Shown: positions 15,986 to 25,272, counted from the stretch's first letter. The stretch is DNA of 64,000 nt from Amarobacter sp964507025 (GCA_964507025.1 CAZDOK010000015.1:8125-72124); one strand, 5' to 3'. The notes: generated by a model not told the origin, from the sequence alone. A program made the numbers and translations.

Positions 15986-17713
15986 GTGGGCCTCTCCATC
16001 GGACTCGATACCGCGGTCAAGGCGCTCCGTGCCCACCAGCTTGCCGTCGATGTCGCGTCCCACAACATCGCTAACGCCCAGACCCCTGGCTTTTCCCGCC
16101 AGCGGGTCCTCCTCCGCCCCATCGGTCTCGACGGAAGCGACCACTTCTCCCGCGACAACCTCCTTGGCCGCCCCGGCTTCGGCGTCGATGCCAAGGACGT
16201 CAACCGTATCCGCGACATCTTCATGGACTTCCAGGCCCGCCAGGCACTCTCTGGCCAGGGCCAGTACAGCGCCTTCGCCCGCCCCCTCCGTAACGCCGAG
16301 GTCGTCTTCAACGACCCGTCCGACGATGGCATCTCCTCGCTGCTTGGCAAGTTCTGGGCCGCCTGGCACGACCTCACCAACGACCCCGAGTCCTCCGCCG
16401 CTCGTACCGCCCTCGTCCACGCCACCACCACCTTCACCATGCGCGTCCAGGCCGCGCACAGCCAGCTCAACCAGCAGCGCACCGATCTCAACCAGGAAGT
16501 CGCCGGTATCGGCAACGAGATCAACGCCTATGCCGGCGAAATCGCCACCCTCAACCTCCAGATCAAGCAGGTTGAGCTCAATGGCGACATGGCCAACGAC
16601 CTCCGCGACCGCCGGGACCTCCTCCTCGACCAGCTTTCGAAGCTCGCCGACATCCACTACAGCGAAGCCGATACCGGCGAAGTGACCGTCTACCTCGGTA
16701 CCCACGAACTCGTCTTTGGCACGTCTGCGCGCACCGTCCAGGCCGTCGACGACCCCGCGAACGCCGGCATGCTCAAGCTCGTCTTCACCATGGACAACGA
16801 CACCGTGCAGGTCAGCTCCGGTGAGCTCCGCGGCGTCCTCGATGCCCGCGACAAGGCCTTCCCCGAGCTCGTCGCCAAGCTCAACACCCTGGCCAGTGGG
16901 CTCATCAACGGCGTCAACTCGCTCCATCGCCAGGGCTATGGGCTCGATGGGGTCACTACCGGCCTCGACTTCTTCACCGGTACCGACGCTTCGAATATCC
17001 AGCTCAACACCGCCCTGGCCACCAGCCCTTCCAACATTGCCGCCGCCACCGCCCCCGGCGCACCGGGCGACCCCTCGAACGCCCTCGCCATCGCCAACCT
17101 GCAGCTCGCCGCGAACATGATCGCGGGCTCGGCTGCCAGCCAGCTGGTGGTCGGCGAAACCTTGAGCCCGGGCAACGCCGTCGTTGGCCTCTCCGTCGCC
17201 GGCACCCTGCAGCCCGGGCCCTACACCATCATCGAAAACCCGCCCGCCTCCGGTACCCTCGAACTGCAGCTCAATGGCACCACCATAGGGACCGCGACTC
17301 CCGCGGCCGCTGGGCCGGGCACGTTCACGCTCACCTTCACGAATGGCGGCAACCCGGTCGCCTCGCTCACCATCTCCGCTGCCGGTCCCTATTCCTCCGC
17401 TGCCCAGGTCGCCGACCTCACCGCTGCCGGCAACAATCAGCTCCAGGTCGAAACCTCGCCCTCCACGTTTTACGGCAACATCGTCTCCGTCCTTGGCGCC
17501 GATGTGAACCGCGCACTCGGCCTCGAACAGTCGTCCGGTTTGCTGGTCGACCACATCGACGCGCTGCGTCAGTCCGTCCATGGCGTTTCAATCGACGAGG
17601 AGGTCACCAACCTCAGCGCGGCCCAGCACGCCTACAACGCCGCCGCCCGTGTCATCACCACCATCGATGACATGCTCGACACCCTCATCAACCGCACCGG
17701 CATTACGAGGTAA
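15986..17713 (+). CDS. flgK: Flagellar hook-associated protein 1 FlgK
   Basis: A 575-residue protein with a GTG start preceded by TAGGAGG. The N-terminus (LAVDVASHNIANAQTPGFSR) is the rod/hook-type motif. Residues about 85-190 carry LLGKFWAAWHDLTNDPESSA and ARTALVHATTTF, characteristic of FlgK. The C-terminal helix has VSIDEEVTNLSAAQHAYNAA and ARVITTIDDMLDTLINR, both family hallmarks. A Gly/Ala/Thr-rich insert at about 330-490 is the variable surface domain. FlgK is the first junction protein between hook and filament. Confidence 0.95.
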   Translation: MGLSIGLDTAVKALRAHQLAVDVASHNIANAQTPGFSRQRVLLRPIGLDGSDHFSRDNLLGRPGFGVDAKDVNRIRDIFMDFQARQALSGQGQYSAFARPLRNAEVVFNDPSDDGISSLLGKFWAAWHDLTNDPESSAARTALVHATTTFTMRVQAAHSQLNQQRTDLNQEVAGIGNEINAYAGEIATLNLQIKQVELNGDMANDLRDRRDLLLDQLSKLADIHYSEADTGEVTVYLGTHELVFGTSARTVQAVDDPANAGMLKLVFTMDNDTVQVSSGELRGVLDARDKAFPELVAKLNTLASGLINGVNSLHRQGYGLDGVTTGLDFFTGTDASNIQLNTALATSPSNIAAATAPGAPGDPSNALAIANLQLAANMIAGSAASQLVVGETLSPGNAVVGLSVAGTLQPGPYTIIENPPASGTLELQLNGTTIGTATPAAAGPGTFTLTFTNGGNPVASLTISAAGPYSSAAQVADLTAAGNNQLQVETSPSTFYGNIVSVLGADVNRALGLEQSSGLLVDHIDALRQSVHGVSIDEEVTNLSAAQHAYNAAARVITTIDDMLDTLINRTGITR

Positions 17714-17718
17714 CCACC

Positions 17719-18606
17719 GTGAGGCTTAGCGAGCAGTCCCGCGTCCACAACCAGGTGTCTTACATGTCCGCCGCGACCGAGCGCGCTGACCGCGTCCAGC
17801 GCCAGCTCTCCACCAACCGGCGCATCGACCGCGCCAGCGACGACCCGTCGGGCGCCGCCCTTGCCATGCAACACCGTAAGAACATCGCCTTCGAGGCCCA
17901 GATGCGCCGCAACCTCGAAAACGGCACCGCCTTCCTCAACGTCACCGAGTCCGCCCTCAACAGCGCCACCGATATCCTCCAGCGCGCCCGCGAACTGACC
18001 GTCCAGGGCGCCAGCGACACCCTGGGCGCCAGCGAAAAGAACAACATCGCCGCCGAGATGGACCAGCTCATCCAGCAGCTCGCGCAGGTCGCCAACACCA
18101 ACTTCGGCGGGGTCTACATCTTCAGTGGGCACCAGACCCAGACCCCTGCTTACAACGTCGCCGGCAACCCTCCGGTGGCCATCACCTGGCAGGGCGACAA
18201 CGGCCTCCGCACCCGCCGCATCTCCGCCCAGGATGCTGTCGCCGTCAACGTCATCGGCGACCAGGCCCTCGGCGACATCTTCGACGACCTCATCGCCCTG
18301 CGCGATAACCTGCGTTCCAACGCGCCCGGCGCCACCATTGGCAACTCCCTGGCTGATATCGACCGCGCACTCGACGCGGTACTGAACACGCGCGCCGACG
18401 TCGGCGCCCGGCTCAACCGCTTTGAAGCCACGGCCTACCGGTCCGAGGAAACCGATACCAACCTCCAGGAACTCCGCGCCGAGATCGAAGACATCGATAT
18501 CGCCGAGACGATTGTCCAGTTCACGGCCGCCCAGAACGCCCTCGAAGCCGCCCTCGGTGCCATCGGCCGCACCAGCAACATGTCGCTCCTCAACTACCTG
18601 CGGTAG
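17719..18606 (+). CDS. flgL: Flagellar hook-associated protein 3 FlgL
   Basis: A 295-residue protein with a GTG start. It has the flagellin-like N-terminal helix (RRIDRASDDPSGAALAMQHR), RARELTVQGASDTLGASEKN, and GGVYIFSGHQTQTPAYN. The C-terminal helix ends EIEDIDIAETIVQFTAAQNA and ALEAALGAIGRTSNMSLLNYL. FlgL is the second hook-filament junction protein. It ends the flagellar run. No flagellin (fliC) or filament-cap gene follows, and no clear terminator separates it from the next gene. Confidence 0.93.
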   Translation: MRLSEQSRVHNQVSYMSAATERADRVQRQLSTNRRIDRASDDPSGAALAMQHRKNIAFEAQMRRNLENGTAFLNVTESALNSATDILQRARELTVQGASDTLGASEKNNIAAEMDQLIQQLAQVANTNFGGVYIFSGHQTQTPAYNVAGNPPVAITWQGDNGLRTRRISAQDAVAVNVIGDQALGDIFDDLIALRDNLRSNAPGATIGNSLADIDRALDAVLNTRADVGARLNRFEATAYRSEETDTNLQELRAEIEDIDIAETIVQFTAAQNALEAALGAIGRTSNMSLLNYLR

Positions 18607-18642
18607 GCCGCATCGAACTGGCACTTCCCGGCGGATCGCCCG

Positions 18643-18648
18643 TACATT
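18643..18648 (+). promoter_or_regulatory. Candidate -10 box (TACATT), possibly leaderless start
   Basis: TACATT lies six bases before the GTG of the MFS gene at 18655, and no Shine-Dalgarno sequence is present. A transcript from it would begin at or beside the start codon. No good -35 match is seen. Confidence 0.35.
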
Positions 18649-18654
18649 GCGGCC

Positions 18655-19887
18655 GTGGAATCCTCTGAAGGCGCCCCCGCCTTTCGCATACGCTCCCTCT
18701 TTGCATCCGTCTATCTCCCGACCTTCCTCTTCGCCGTTGGTCAGGGCGCCGTTATCCCCGTGCTCCCGCTCTACGCGCTCGAGCTCGGTGCATCAGTTGC
18801 CTTCGCGGGCGTGCTCGTCGCCCTTCGTGGCATCGGCACCATGGCCTTCGATATCCCCGCCGGCGTGCTCGTCACCCGCCTTGGAGAGCGCGGCGCCATG
18901 CTCGTAGGCACCATCGCGCTCGCGGTCGTCGCCGTTGGGGCCGGCCTCACCACGTCTCCCTACGTCCTCGCGCCGTTGGTGTTCGTCATGGGCTGCTCAT
19001 GGGCCATCTGGATGCTCGCCCGCCTCTCCTATGCCACCGACTCCTCGCCGATCGAACAGCGAGGGCGCGTTCTTTCGTTGCTCGGGGGCTCCAACCGCGT
19101 CGGCAACTTCGTGGGCCCCTTCGTTGGTGGGTTCGGCGCCGCGTGGTTGGGCAGCGAAGCCGCCTTCTACATCCAGGCCGCGCTGGCCCTGGTGGCTGCC
19201 GCCGCCATGTTCATCTTCGTCCGCGAACCCGAGCGCGTCTCCGAGGTCCACACCGAGGCCGCTCACAAGCGCCTCGTCGGTGTCGTTCGCGACCACGGTC
19301 GCGTCTTCGCCACCGCGGGCCTCGCCACCGTCGCTATCCAGGTCCTGCGCGCTTCCCGCCAGGCGGTCATCCCACTCTGGGGCGACAATGCAGGCCTCGA
19401 CGCTGCCCAGGTCGGCGTCATCTTTGGCCTTTCTTCCGCCATCGATATGACCGCCTTTTACCCCGTCGGTATCGCCATGGACCGGTGGGGGCGCAAATGG
19501 ACCGCCATCCCCTGCCTGCTCATCATGTCCGCCGGCATGCTGATGATCCCGCTCACCGATTCCTTCGCGGGATTGCTCACCGCCGGACTGGTCACCGGCT
19601 TCGGCAACGGCCTTGGCAGCGGGATCAATATGACCCTCGGCGCCGACTTCTCGCCCGCCGTCGCGCGCGGCGAGTTCCTCGGCGTCTGGCGCCTCATCGG
19701 CGACCTGGGCACCGCCGGCGGCCCGCTCCTCGTCAGCGGGGTGACTGTCGCCGCGTCCCTGGGCGCCGCCTCCGTCGTTACCGGCGGGATCGGCCTCGCC
19801 GGGGCGGCCATCATGTTCTTCCTGGTCCCCGAGCCGATGCGCCACGGTCAAGCGAATCTCGCCCGCCAGGCATCCCCGCCCGGCTAA
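18655..19887 (+). CDS. Major facilitator superfamily transporter
   Basis: A 410-residue protein with about 12 hydrophobic helices and the typical two-halves layout. It shows VPGR-like features: the first intracellular loop region around RGIGTMAFDIPAGVLVTRLG and the later SLLGGSNRVGNFVGPFVGG. The central loop (about 190-220) is charged. Family members move small molecules or drugs with ion gradients. No substrate can be named. Start GTG has no ribosome site. Its 3' end overlaps the convergent GyrI-like gene by four bases. Confidence 0.85.
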   Translation: MESSEGAPAFRIRSLFASVYLPTFLFAVGQGAVIPVLPLYALELGASVAFAGVLVALRGIGTMAFDIPAGVLVTRLGERGAMLVGTIALAVVAVGAGLTTSPYVLAPLVFVMGCSWAIWMLARLSYATDSSPIEQRGRVLSLLGGSNRVGNFVGPFVGGFGAAWLGSEAAFYIQAALALVAAAAMFIFVREPERVSEVHTEAAHKRLVGVVRDHGRVFATAGLATVAIQVLRASRQAVIPLWGDNAGLDAAQVGVIFGLSSAIDMTAFYPVGIAMDRWGRKWTAIPCLLIMSAGMLMIPLTDSFAGLLTAGLVTGFGNGLGSGINMTLGADFSPAVARGEFLGVWRLIGDLGTAGGPLLVSGVTVAASLGAASVVTGGIGLAGAAIMFFLVPEPMRHGQANLARQASPPG

Positions 19888-20411
19888 CGCCGTGCGATCG
19901 GGAGCGGGCTCGCGTGGCTCCCGCCCGCCGCCACAGGCTCCGAACCATCGGCCCGCTGCACCAGCACCCCACAATCGCATGGGTGCTGGTCCAGGTTGTA
20001 GTGGAACTTGTACACCTCGATCAGCCCGGACCGGGCCACCAGCCCCTGCTCGCGCAGCCAGCCCTGGACCGCGGCTGCCGCGTCGTCGACTTCATCCACG
20101 TCATCCGCATAGGCGTACGCAAACGACCCTCCCGGGAAGAACGTCGTCTTCGCCGGTGGCGGCGGCGAGTAGTCGCTGCGGATTGGCACGCCGGTCCGGT
20201 ACTGCAGTCGTCCATCGCTCGATTCGACCATCCATCCGATCGCCGCGATATCAATCCGCCCGAGCGCCGGCCGTGCCTGCACGCGCCACTCGTTGAACTC
20301 GTCCCATACACGCGAGAGATCCGGCGCAGCATCGCCACCGGCCACGTCCACTTCGAAGTAGGCGATCCTCATCTCCGGCAGGCGTGCCAGCCACACCCGC
20401 CGCGACGTCAA
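19884..20411 (-). CDS. GyrI-like/AraC-type effector-binding domain protein
   Basis: A 175-residue stand-alone protein. The TTG start at 20411 overlaps the CoA-transferase stop (TTGA), mirroring ATGA coupling elsewhere in the window. A shorter ATG at 20372 would cut into the first strand. The opening RRVWLARLPEMRIAYFEV matches the first strand of GyrI-like domains, which bind small amphipathic ligands. The C-terminus has LIEVYKFHYNLDQHPCDCGV. Function is unknown; ligand sensing or binding is inferred. It looks co-transcribed with the CoA-transferase. Confidence 0.65.
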   Translation of the reverse strand: MTSRRVWLARLPEMRIAYFEVDVAGGDAAPDLSRVWDEFNEWRVQARPALGRIDIAAIGWMVESSDGRLQYRTGVPIRSDYSPPPPAKTTFFPGGSFAYAYADDVDEVDDAAAAVQGWLREQGLVARSGLIEVYKFHYNLDQHPCDCGVLVQRADGSEPVAAGGSHASPLPIARR

Positions 20412-21607
20412 GGAATCGCCCCCAGCTCCTTCAGCGACGCGATCCGGTCCCAGTCGTACCCGTATTCCAGCAGGATCGTCTCTGTGTCCTGGCCAAGCTC
20501 CGGCGCCCAATTCCCCGGTTCCGCCGGCGTGCCATAGAAGTCAACGGGGGTCGCAACCTGTTCCCGCGGCCCCTCCGGCGATTCGATGGTGACGATCGCC
20601 CCCGCGGCCCGGATCACGGGATCCTGGACGGCCTCGGCCGTCGTCTGGACGGGCGCGAACCACACATCGTTGGCATCGAACACCGGCCCCCACTCCCGCA
20701 GCGGCCGCGCCCCGAGGATGCGGTCCAGGATCGCCACCAGGTCCGGCGCATTCGCTGCCCTGCCGGGAATGTTCACGAAGCGCGGGTCTTCCGCCAGCTC
20801 CGGCGGGTTGCCCAGCGCGCGCAGGAAGTCCGGCCAGTGCCGGTCGCCCTGCAACATCAGCAGCCAGAACCACCGCCCCTCGCTGTCTCGGTACGGATTG
20901 ATCAGCGCGTTGGGCGCGTGCCTCCGGTCGAACGGCGGCGTCGATGGCAGGTTGGCCCGCAGCTGCGTGTTCGTGTCCCAGCCCATCATGTACATCCCGA
21001 TGCGCGTCAGCGAGACAGCCACCTTCTGGCCCTCGCCCGTCCGCTCCCGATGGAACAGCGCAGCCGCGATCGCTCCCGCCGCATTCGCCCCGGTCATATG
21101 GTCACCCATTCCGCCCCGCTGTAACGGGGGCTCCGCACCCTCCGGCGTGAGGCCAGCCACAACCCCGGCTCGCGCCCAGAACGCGCCCACGTCATATGCA
21201 GCCCGGTTCGCCTCCGGGCTCTCCGGCCCATAGCCCGTGACCTGGCAGTAAACGAGGCGAGGGTTGGTATCCTTCAGCCGCTCATACGTCAGCCCGTACT
21301 TCTCCAGCGCTCGCGGCCGCATGTTCGTGACGAAGACGTCCGCAGCGTCGATCAGGTCTCCCGCGATGTACCGCCCGTCCTCAACCTCCAGGTTCAGCGC
21401 GATGCTGCGCTTCCCCCGGTTGTCGAGCTCGAATGGCGGGTTCATCATCGCCCCAAACGCGGCCCCCAGCCCACGGAACGGGTCTCCCTCCGGCGGCTCG
21501 ATCTTGATGACGTCCGCGCCCCAGTCGGCTAGCACTACCGCGCATGATGGTCCCGCGACCCACACGCCCAGTTCCACCACCTTTATTCCAGAAAGCGGTC
21601 CAGCCAT
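20408..21607 (-). CDS. CaiB/BaiF family CoA-transferase
   Basis: A 399-residue protein of standard family length. It begins MAGPLSGIKVVELGVWVAGP and has IKIEPPEGDPFRGLG, ELDNRGKRSIALNLE and DVFVTNMRPRALEKYGL, all family III CoA-transferase signatures. The catalytic aspartate is in GGMGDHMTGANAA. These enzymes transfer CoA between carboxylic acids such as carnitine, oxalate, bile acids or methyl-branched acids. The substrate here is unknown. It is divergent from dcd (about 125 bases between starts). Confidence 0.92.
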   Translation of the reverse strand: MAGPLSGIKVVELGVWVAGPSCAVVLADWGADVIKIEPPEGDPFRGLGAAFGAMMNPPFELDNRGKRSIALNLEVEDGRYIAGDLIDAADVFVTNMRPRALEKYGLTYERLKDTNPRLVYCQVTGYGPESPEANRAAYDVGAFWARAGVVAGLTPEGAEPPLQRGGMGDHMTGANAAGAIAAALFHRERTGEGQKVAVSLTRIGMYMMGWDTNTQLRANLPSTPPFDRRHAPNALINPYRDSEGRWFWLLMLQGDRHWPDFLRALGNPPELAEDPRFVNIPGRAANAPDLVAILDRILGARPLREWGPVFDANDVWFAPVQTTAEAVQDPVIRAAGAIVTIESPEGPREQVATPVDFYGTPAEPGNWAPELGQDTETILLEYGYDWDRIASLKELGAIP

Positions 21608-21732
21608 CGTGCCCTCCAGATCCTCTCCTGAGTGCCGGCGATTCTACCTGCGGATCTCCGCTCACACATGCGGTACCTCGAAACGCCCCGCCCGCCTAGA
21701 CTTTCCCGAAACCACCAACGGGACATTGCCCC

Positions 21733-22305
21733 ATGGTCCTCAGCGACCGCACCATCCGCCGCGAAATCGAGGCCGGGAACATCGTCATCGACCCCCTGGG
21801 CCCCGGCGCCATCCAGCCGGCCAGCGTCGATCTCCGCCTCGGCCACCTCTTCCGCGTTTTCCGCAACTCCCAGATCCCCTTCATCGACGTCAAGAAGGAG
21901 TACCCCGACCTCACCGAGCTGGTCGAGATCGACGACGACCACCCCTTCATCCTCCACCCAGGGGAATTCGCCCTGGCGGTCACCTACGAACGGGTGAAGC
22001 TTCCCAGCACGATCGTTGGACGGCTCGAAGGCAAGTCCTCGCTTGGGCGCCTGGGCCTCCTTATCCACTCCACCGCCGGCTACGTCGACCCGGGCTGGGA
22101 TGGCGCCCTCACCCTCGAGCTCTCGAACGTCGCCAACCTCCCGATCACGCTCTACCACCGGATGAAGGTCTCCCAAATCTCTTTCCTGGAGCTTACCGAG
22201 CCCGCCGAGAACCCCTACGGCTCGAAGGCCGCGGGAAGCAAGTACCAGCACCAGGTCGGCCCCACGCCGAGCAAGTACTACCTCAATTTCCGCGACGAAC
22301 CCTGA
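21733..22305 (+). CDS. dcd: dCTP deaminase
   Basis: A 190-residue protein of normal Dcd length. Key motifs are the N-terminal MVLSDRTIRREIEAGNIVID, IQPASVDLRLG, and the active-site segment VGRLEGKSSLGRLGLLIHST. The catalytic glutamate lies in GWDGALTLELSN, and the C-terminal lid is SKYQHQVGPTPSKYY. It deaminates dCTP to dUTP for thymidylate synthesis. I cannot say from sequence whether it also has dUTPase activity as in bifunctional forms. GACATT lies five bases before the ATG. Confidence 0.93.
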   Translation: MVLSDRTIRREIEAGNIVIDPLGPGAIQPASVDLRLGHLFRVFRNSQIPFIDVKKEYPDLTELVEIDDDHPFILHPGEFALAVTYERVKLPSTIVGRLEGKSSLGRLGLLIHSTAGYVDPGWDGALTLELSNVANLPITLYHRMKVSQISFLELTEPAENPYGSKAAGSKYQHQVGPTPSKYYLNFRDEP

Positions 22306-22318
22306 GGTGAGCCCGCAC

Positions 22319-22462
22319 TCACCTGCCGCGGGTGTGGCGGCGCTCAGCTGATCGGATGAGCGACCGGATGGGCTCGATGCCGAAGACGATCAGCGCGGCG
22401 AGCCCCCACGCGGTCCAGAGCACGAGAAAGAACGCGACTCGGACCGCTACGAGGTAGGCCAC
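22319..22462 (-). CDS. Possible 47-residue single-helix membrane protein
   Basis: A short reverse-strand frame starts with GTG and encodes MAYLVAVRVAFFLVLWTAWG, continuing LAALIVFGIEPIRSLI and a basic tail ending RRHTRGR. One membrane helix with a positive C-terminus is a credible protein pattern. No strong ribosome site is visible. It follows the acetyltransferase at 22505 by 42 bases on the same strand and is convergent to dcd. It could be a chance frame. Confidence 0.35.
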   Translation of the reverse strand: MAYLVAVRVAFFLVLWTAWGLAALIVFGIEPIRSLIRSAERRHTRGR

Positions 22463-22504
22463 GAATCAAGAATCGGCGCCACCCTCGCTGGTCTTCATAT
22501 CACG

Positions 22505-23077
22505 CTAGCTCGCCCTCGCCAGGTCACGTCCACCCCGTCCAAGCACCAGCGCCATCGACAGCACCTCCGGGTGGTGCGCAAGACCTGGCGCATAGGGCGC
22601 CGTAGGACTGAAGCCTGCCTTCAGGTACATTCGCACCGCATCGCTCATCAGCCGGGGCACAGTCTCCAGGTACAGGCGCTCCGCCCCAAGCTGTTCCGCC
22701 ACCCGGATGGCTTTCCGCAGCATCAACGGTGCGAGACCCTGCCCGCGGGCTTCCGGCGTGACCCACACGCGCCGCAGCTCGGCCATGCCCGGCTCCAGCA
22801 GCCGCACGCCTGTGGTGCCCACAATCCGCCCATCCAGCACGCCAACCAGGAACTGCCCGTTCGGCCAGCCGTAGTACTCGTCCAGCGACGCCATCTCCTG
22901 GCGCGTGTCGTGCTGCGCGTCCATCACGCGAATGCCCGACTCCTGCTCGATCCAGCTCATCAACTCCGCAAGCAGTTCGCGCACCCGGTGCCAGTGCTCG
23001 GGCGTGCAGGGGCTGGCCACGCCGGTCAGCAGCGGGCGTGGCGGTTCAGGGCACGGTCGCTCTCCGTTCGTCGTCAT
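22505..23077 (-). CDS. GNAT family N-acetyltransferase
   Basis: A 190-residue protein. The acetyl-CoA-binding motif A is ELRRVWVTPEARGQGLAPLM (R/Q-x-x-G-x-G/A type), followed by ERLYLETVPRLMSDAVRMYL and KAGFSP, the usual beta5-alpha4 region. A GGAGGAG ribosome site precedes the ATG by six bases. The substrate is unknown. The first 20 residues are Pro-rich and probably disordered. Confidence 0.85.
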   Translation of the reverse strand: MTTNGERPCPEPPRPLLTGVASPCTPEHWHRVRELLAELMSWIEQESGIRVMDAQHDTRQEMASLDEYYGWPNGQFLVGVLDGRIVGTTGVRLLEPGMAELRRVWVTPEARGQGLAPLMLRKAIRVAEQLGAERLYLETVPRLMSDAVRMYLKAGFSPTAPYAPGLAHHPEVLSMALVLGRGGRDLARAS

Positions 23078-23179
23078 CGTCTTCTCCTCCCGGCGCCGCG
23101 ATGGCAGACGCGGCGCTACCTCGTCTTACCGTAGGGAGGTGAGCTTCAGAGGGCAGTGAGCTCCTTCACGCCGCAACGA

Positions 23180-24583
23180 TCATTGCAGCAGGTACGACAG
23201 GTCATAGCTCTGTCCCATATCGGGGATGTACGGCTCGATCGCGAACCGCTCCTTTATCGCCTTCGCCAGCGCCTTCGACGCCTCTGGTTCGCCATGCGTC
23301 ATGAACATCGTTCCAGGTGGCTTTGGCGCTGTCCCCACCCAGCGCAGGAGCTCATCCCGGTCGGCGTGCGCGGAGAGCCCTTCGATGCTCACCACCCGCG
23401 CACGCACCGGCACGTCCTCGCCATACATGCGGATCGTCTGAGCCCCCGTCAGCAGGCTCCGGCCTCGGGTGCCCGCTGCCTGGTAGCCCACCAGCGCGAC
23501 CAGGTTGCGCGCATCCCGCACCAGCCGGTGAAGGTGATGCACCACGCGGCCCCCGGTCAGCATTCCGCTCGAGGCGATGATGATCCGTGGCCCTTCCATG
23601 TTGTTCAGCTTCTTCGAATCCGCTACCGACCGGTGGAAGCGCACGTTCTTCGGGAAGAGCGACTCCGGCGTTGTGTGTGGGATGCTCTGGTCCAGGTACT
23701 CCGACTCCAGGTACTTGTTGTAGAGCGTCGTCACGTCCGTCGCCATCGGAGAGTCGATGTGGATCGGGATCTCCGGCAGCTTCTTCGTCTCAATCAGCTC
23801 CCGCAGGATCAGCGTCACCAGCTGCGCCCGAGCCACCGCGAACGACGGGATCAGGATGGTGCCCTTGCGCGCGATTGGTTCCGCGAACGCCTCCCGGATC
23901 TGCTCCGAAAGCGGCCGGTGCTCATGCAGCCGATCACCATACGTCGATTCAAGCACGAGCGCGTCGCAGTCTGGCAACGGGTCCGGGTCCGTGTGCAACG
24001 GCTGGTGATACCGGCCCAGGTCGCCGCTGAACACCAGCCGCGCGAACTGGTCCCCGTTTTCGACATCGATCTGCACAAACGACGAGCCCAGGATGTGTCC
24101 GGCATTCAGAAACCGCGCGGTGACGCCCGCGCCGAGCTCCAGCGCCTCGCGGTAGTCCACCGTCTTCAGCAACCGCAACGCCGCCTGCGCGTCCTTCACC
24201 GTGTAGAGCGGGAGCGCCGGCTTGTGCTTGCTATAGCCTTTCCGGTTCGCGAACGCCGCGTCCTCCTCCTGGATCTCCGCCGCATCGAGCAGGAGAATTC
24301 GCACGACCTCAGCCGTTGCCGGGGTGCAATAGACCGGGCCCTTATAGCCCTGCTGCACCAGCCTCGGCAGGTATCCCGTGTGGTCGATATGGGCGTGCGT
24401 CAGCAGGATCGCGTCGGGCGTCGTCGGCCGGAATGGTGTCGGTTGCCAGTTCAGCAACCGCAGCTCCTTCAACCCCTGGAACATCCCACAGTCCACAAGG
24501 ACCCGCGTGTTGCCCGCCGTCAGCAGGTACTTCGAACCGGTGACCGTGCCTGCCCCGCCGTGGAATGCCAGCGAAAAATCCAT
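23180..24583 (-). CDS. Metallo-beta-lactamase/beta-CASP RNase-like protein
   Basis: A 467-residue protein. I chose the ATG overlapping the upstream TGA (TGATG); an ATG 12 bases earlier is possible. Zinc-binding motif 2 is LLTHAHIDHTGYLPRL. The later FLNAGHILGSSFVQID, VFSGDLGRYHQPL and LVLESTYGDRLHE motifs match the CPSF-73-like branch of beta-CASP enzymes. The C-terminal MLTGGRVVHHLHRL and GLSAHADRDELLRWV complete the active site. Such proteins are endo/exoribonucleases in RNA processing. All metal ligands look intact. Confidence 0.92.
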   Translation of the reverse strand: MDFSLAFHGGAGTVTGSKYLLTAGNTRVLVDCGMFQGLKELRLLNWQPTPFRPTTPDAILLTHAHIDHTGYLPRLVQQGYKGPVYCTPATAEVVRILLLDAAEIQEEDAAFANRKGYSKHKPALPLYTVKDAQAALRLLKTVDYREALELGAGVTARFLNAGHILGSSFVQIDVENGDQFARLVFSGDLGRYHQPLHTDPDPLPDCDALVLESTYGDRLHEHRPLSEQIREAFAEPIARKGTILIPSFAVARAQLVTLILRELIETKKLPEIPIHIDSPMATDVTTLYNKYLESEYLDQSIPHTTPESLFPKNVRFHRSVADSKKLNNMEGPRIIIASSGMLTGGRVVHHLHRLVRDARNLVALVGYQAAGTRGRSLLTGAQTIRMYGEDVPVRARVVSIEGLSAHADRDELLRWVGTAPKPPGTMFMTHGEPEASKALAKAIKERFAIEPYIPDMGQSYDLSYLLQ

Positions 24584-25272
24584 CACTGCTGCCATGCCGG
24601 GCTATCGCTGCCGCGTCGCTGCCACTCCAGCACCCACGGGTTGTGCGCTTTCTCGAACGCCACCGTCGTCTCCTCCATGTGGCCCGGCAGGACGATCGTC
24701 TCCTCGGGAAGCACCAGCAACCGCTCGCAGATGCTGCGCATCTCCTCCTCCAGGTTCCCGCCGGGCAGGTCCGTCCGCCCGATCGAGCCCCGGAACAGCG
24801 TGTCGCCGCTGAACAACATGCCCTCTTCGGCGTAGTAGCTCACGCTGCCCGGCGTGTGCCCCGGCGTGGCAATCGTCCGCAGCCGGAGCCCGGCCACCTC
24901 CACGATGTCCCCGTCCTTCACGAACATGTCCGGGTCCGGTGGGCCCTGGCTCACGTCGAGCCCGAACCGCGCCGCCGTGCCTTTCCAGCCGTTCCGCAAC
25001 AGCTCCAGGTCGCCCTGGTGGAGCAGGAACTTCGCCCCTGTTGCCGCGTACACCCCGGCCACCCCCATCACGTGGTCGATGTGCGCGTGCGAGTTCGCGA
25101 TGTACTTGATGTTCACGCCCATGTCGCGCGCCAGCGCCAGGATCTCCTCTGGCTGGTCGCCCGGGTCGATGCAGATCGCCTCGCCGGTGCGCCGGTTGCC
25201 GATCACCCAGCAGTTCTCCTGGAACACCCCGACAACGATGCCCCGGACCATCAGCTCGTTCGCTACTTCCAT
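24583..25272 (-). CDS. MBL-fold hydrolase, glyoxalase II-like
   Basis: A 229-residue protein with the start at MEVANELM; an in-frame start 36 bases earlier looks less likely. Zinc motif IANSHAHIDHVMGV (HxHxDH) is followed by IATPGHTPGSVSYYA, LFSGDTLFRGSIGRTDLP and VLPGHMEETT. These are the ligands and loops of glyoxalase II-like hydrolases. It may hydrolyse S-acylglutathione-like thioesters or related substrates; the true substrate is unknown. It is coupled to the beta-CASP gene and divergent from the TauE gene. Confidence 0.88.
   Translation of the reverse strand: MEVANELMVRGIVVGVFQENCWVIGNRRTGEAICIDPGDQPEEILALARDMGVNIKYIANSHAHIDHVMGVAGVYAATGAKFLLHQGDLELLRNGWKGTAARFGLDVSQGPPDPDMFVKDGDIVEVAGLRLRTIATPGHTPGSVSYYAEEGMLFSGDTLFRGSIGRTDLPGGNLEEEMRSICERLLVLPEETIVLPGHMEETTVAFEKAHNPWVLEWQRRGSDSPAWQQ

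Noticed and set aside
22305..22324. Seven-bp hairpin aggtgag-cccgca-ctcacct after dcd
   Set aside because: No T-run follows on either strand, and it overlaps the end of the possible small membrane gene. Too weak to call a terminator.
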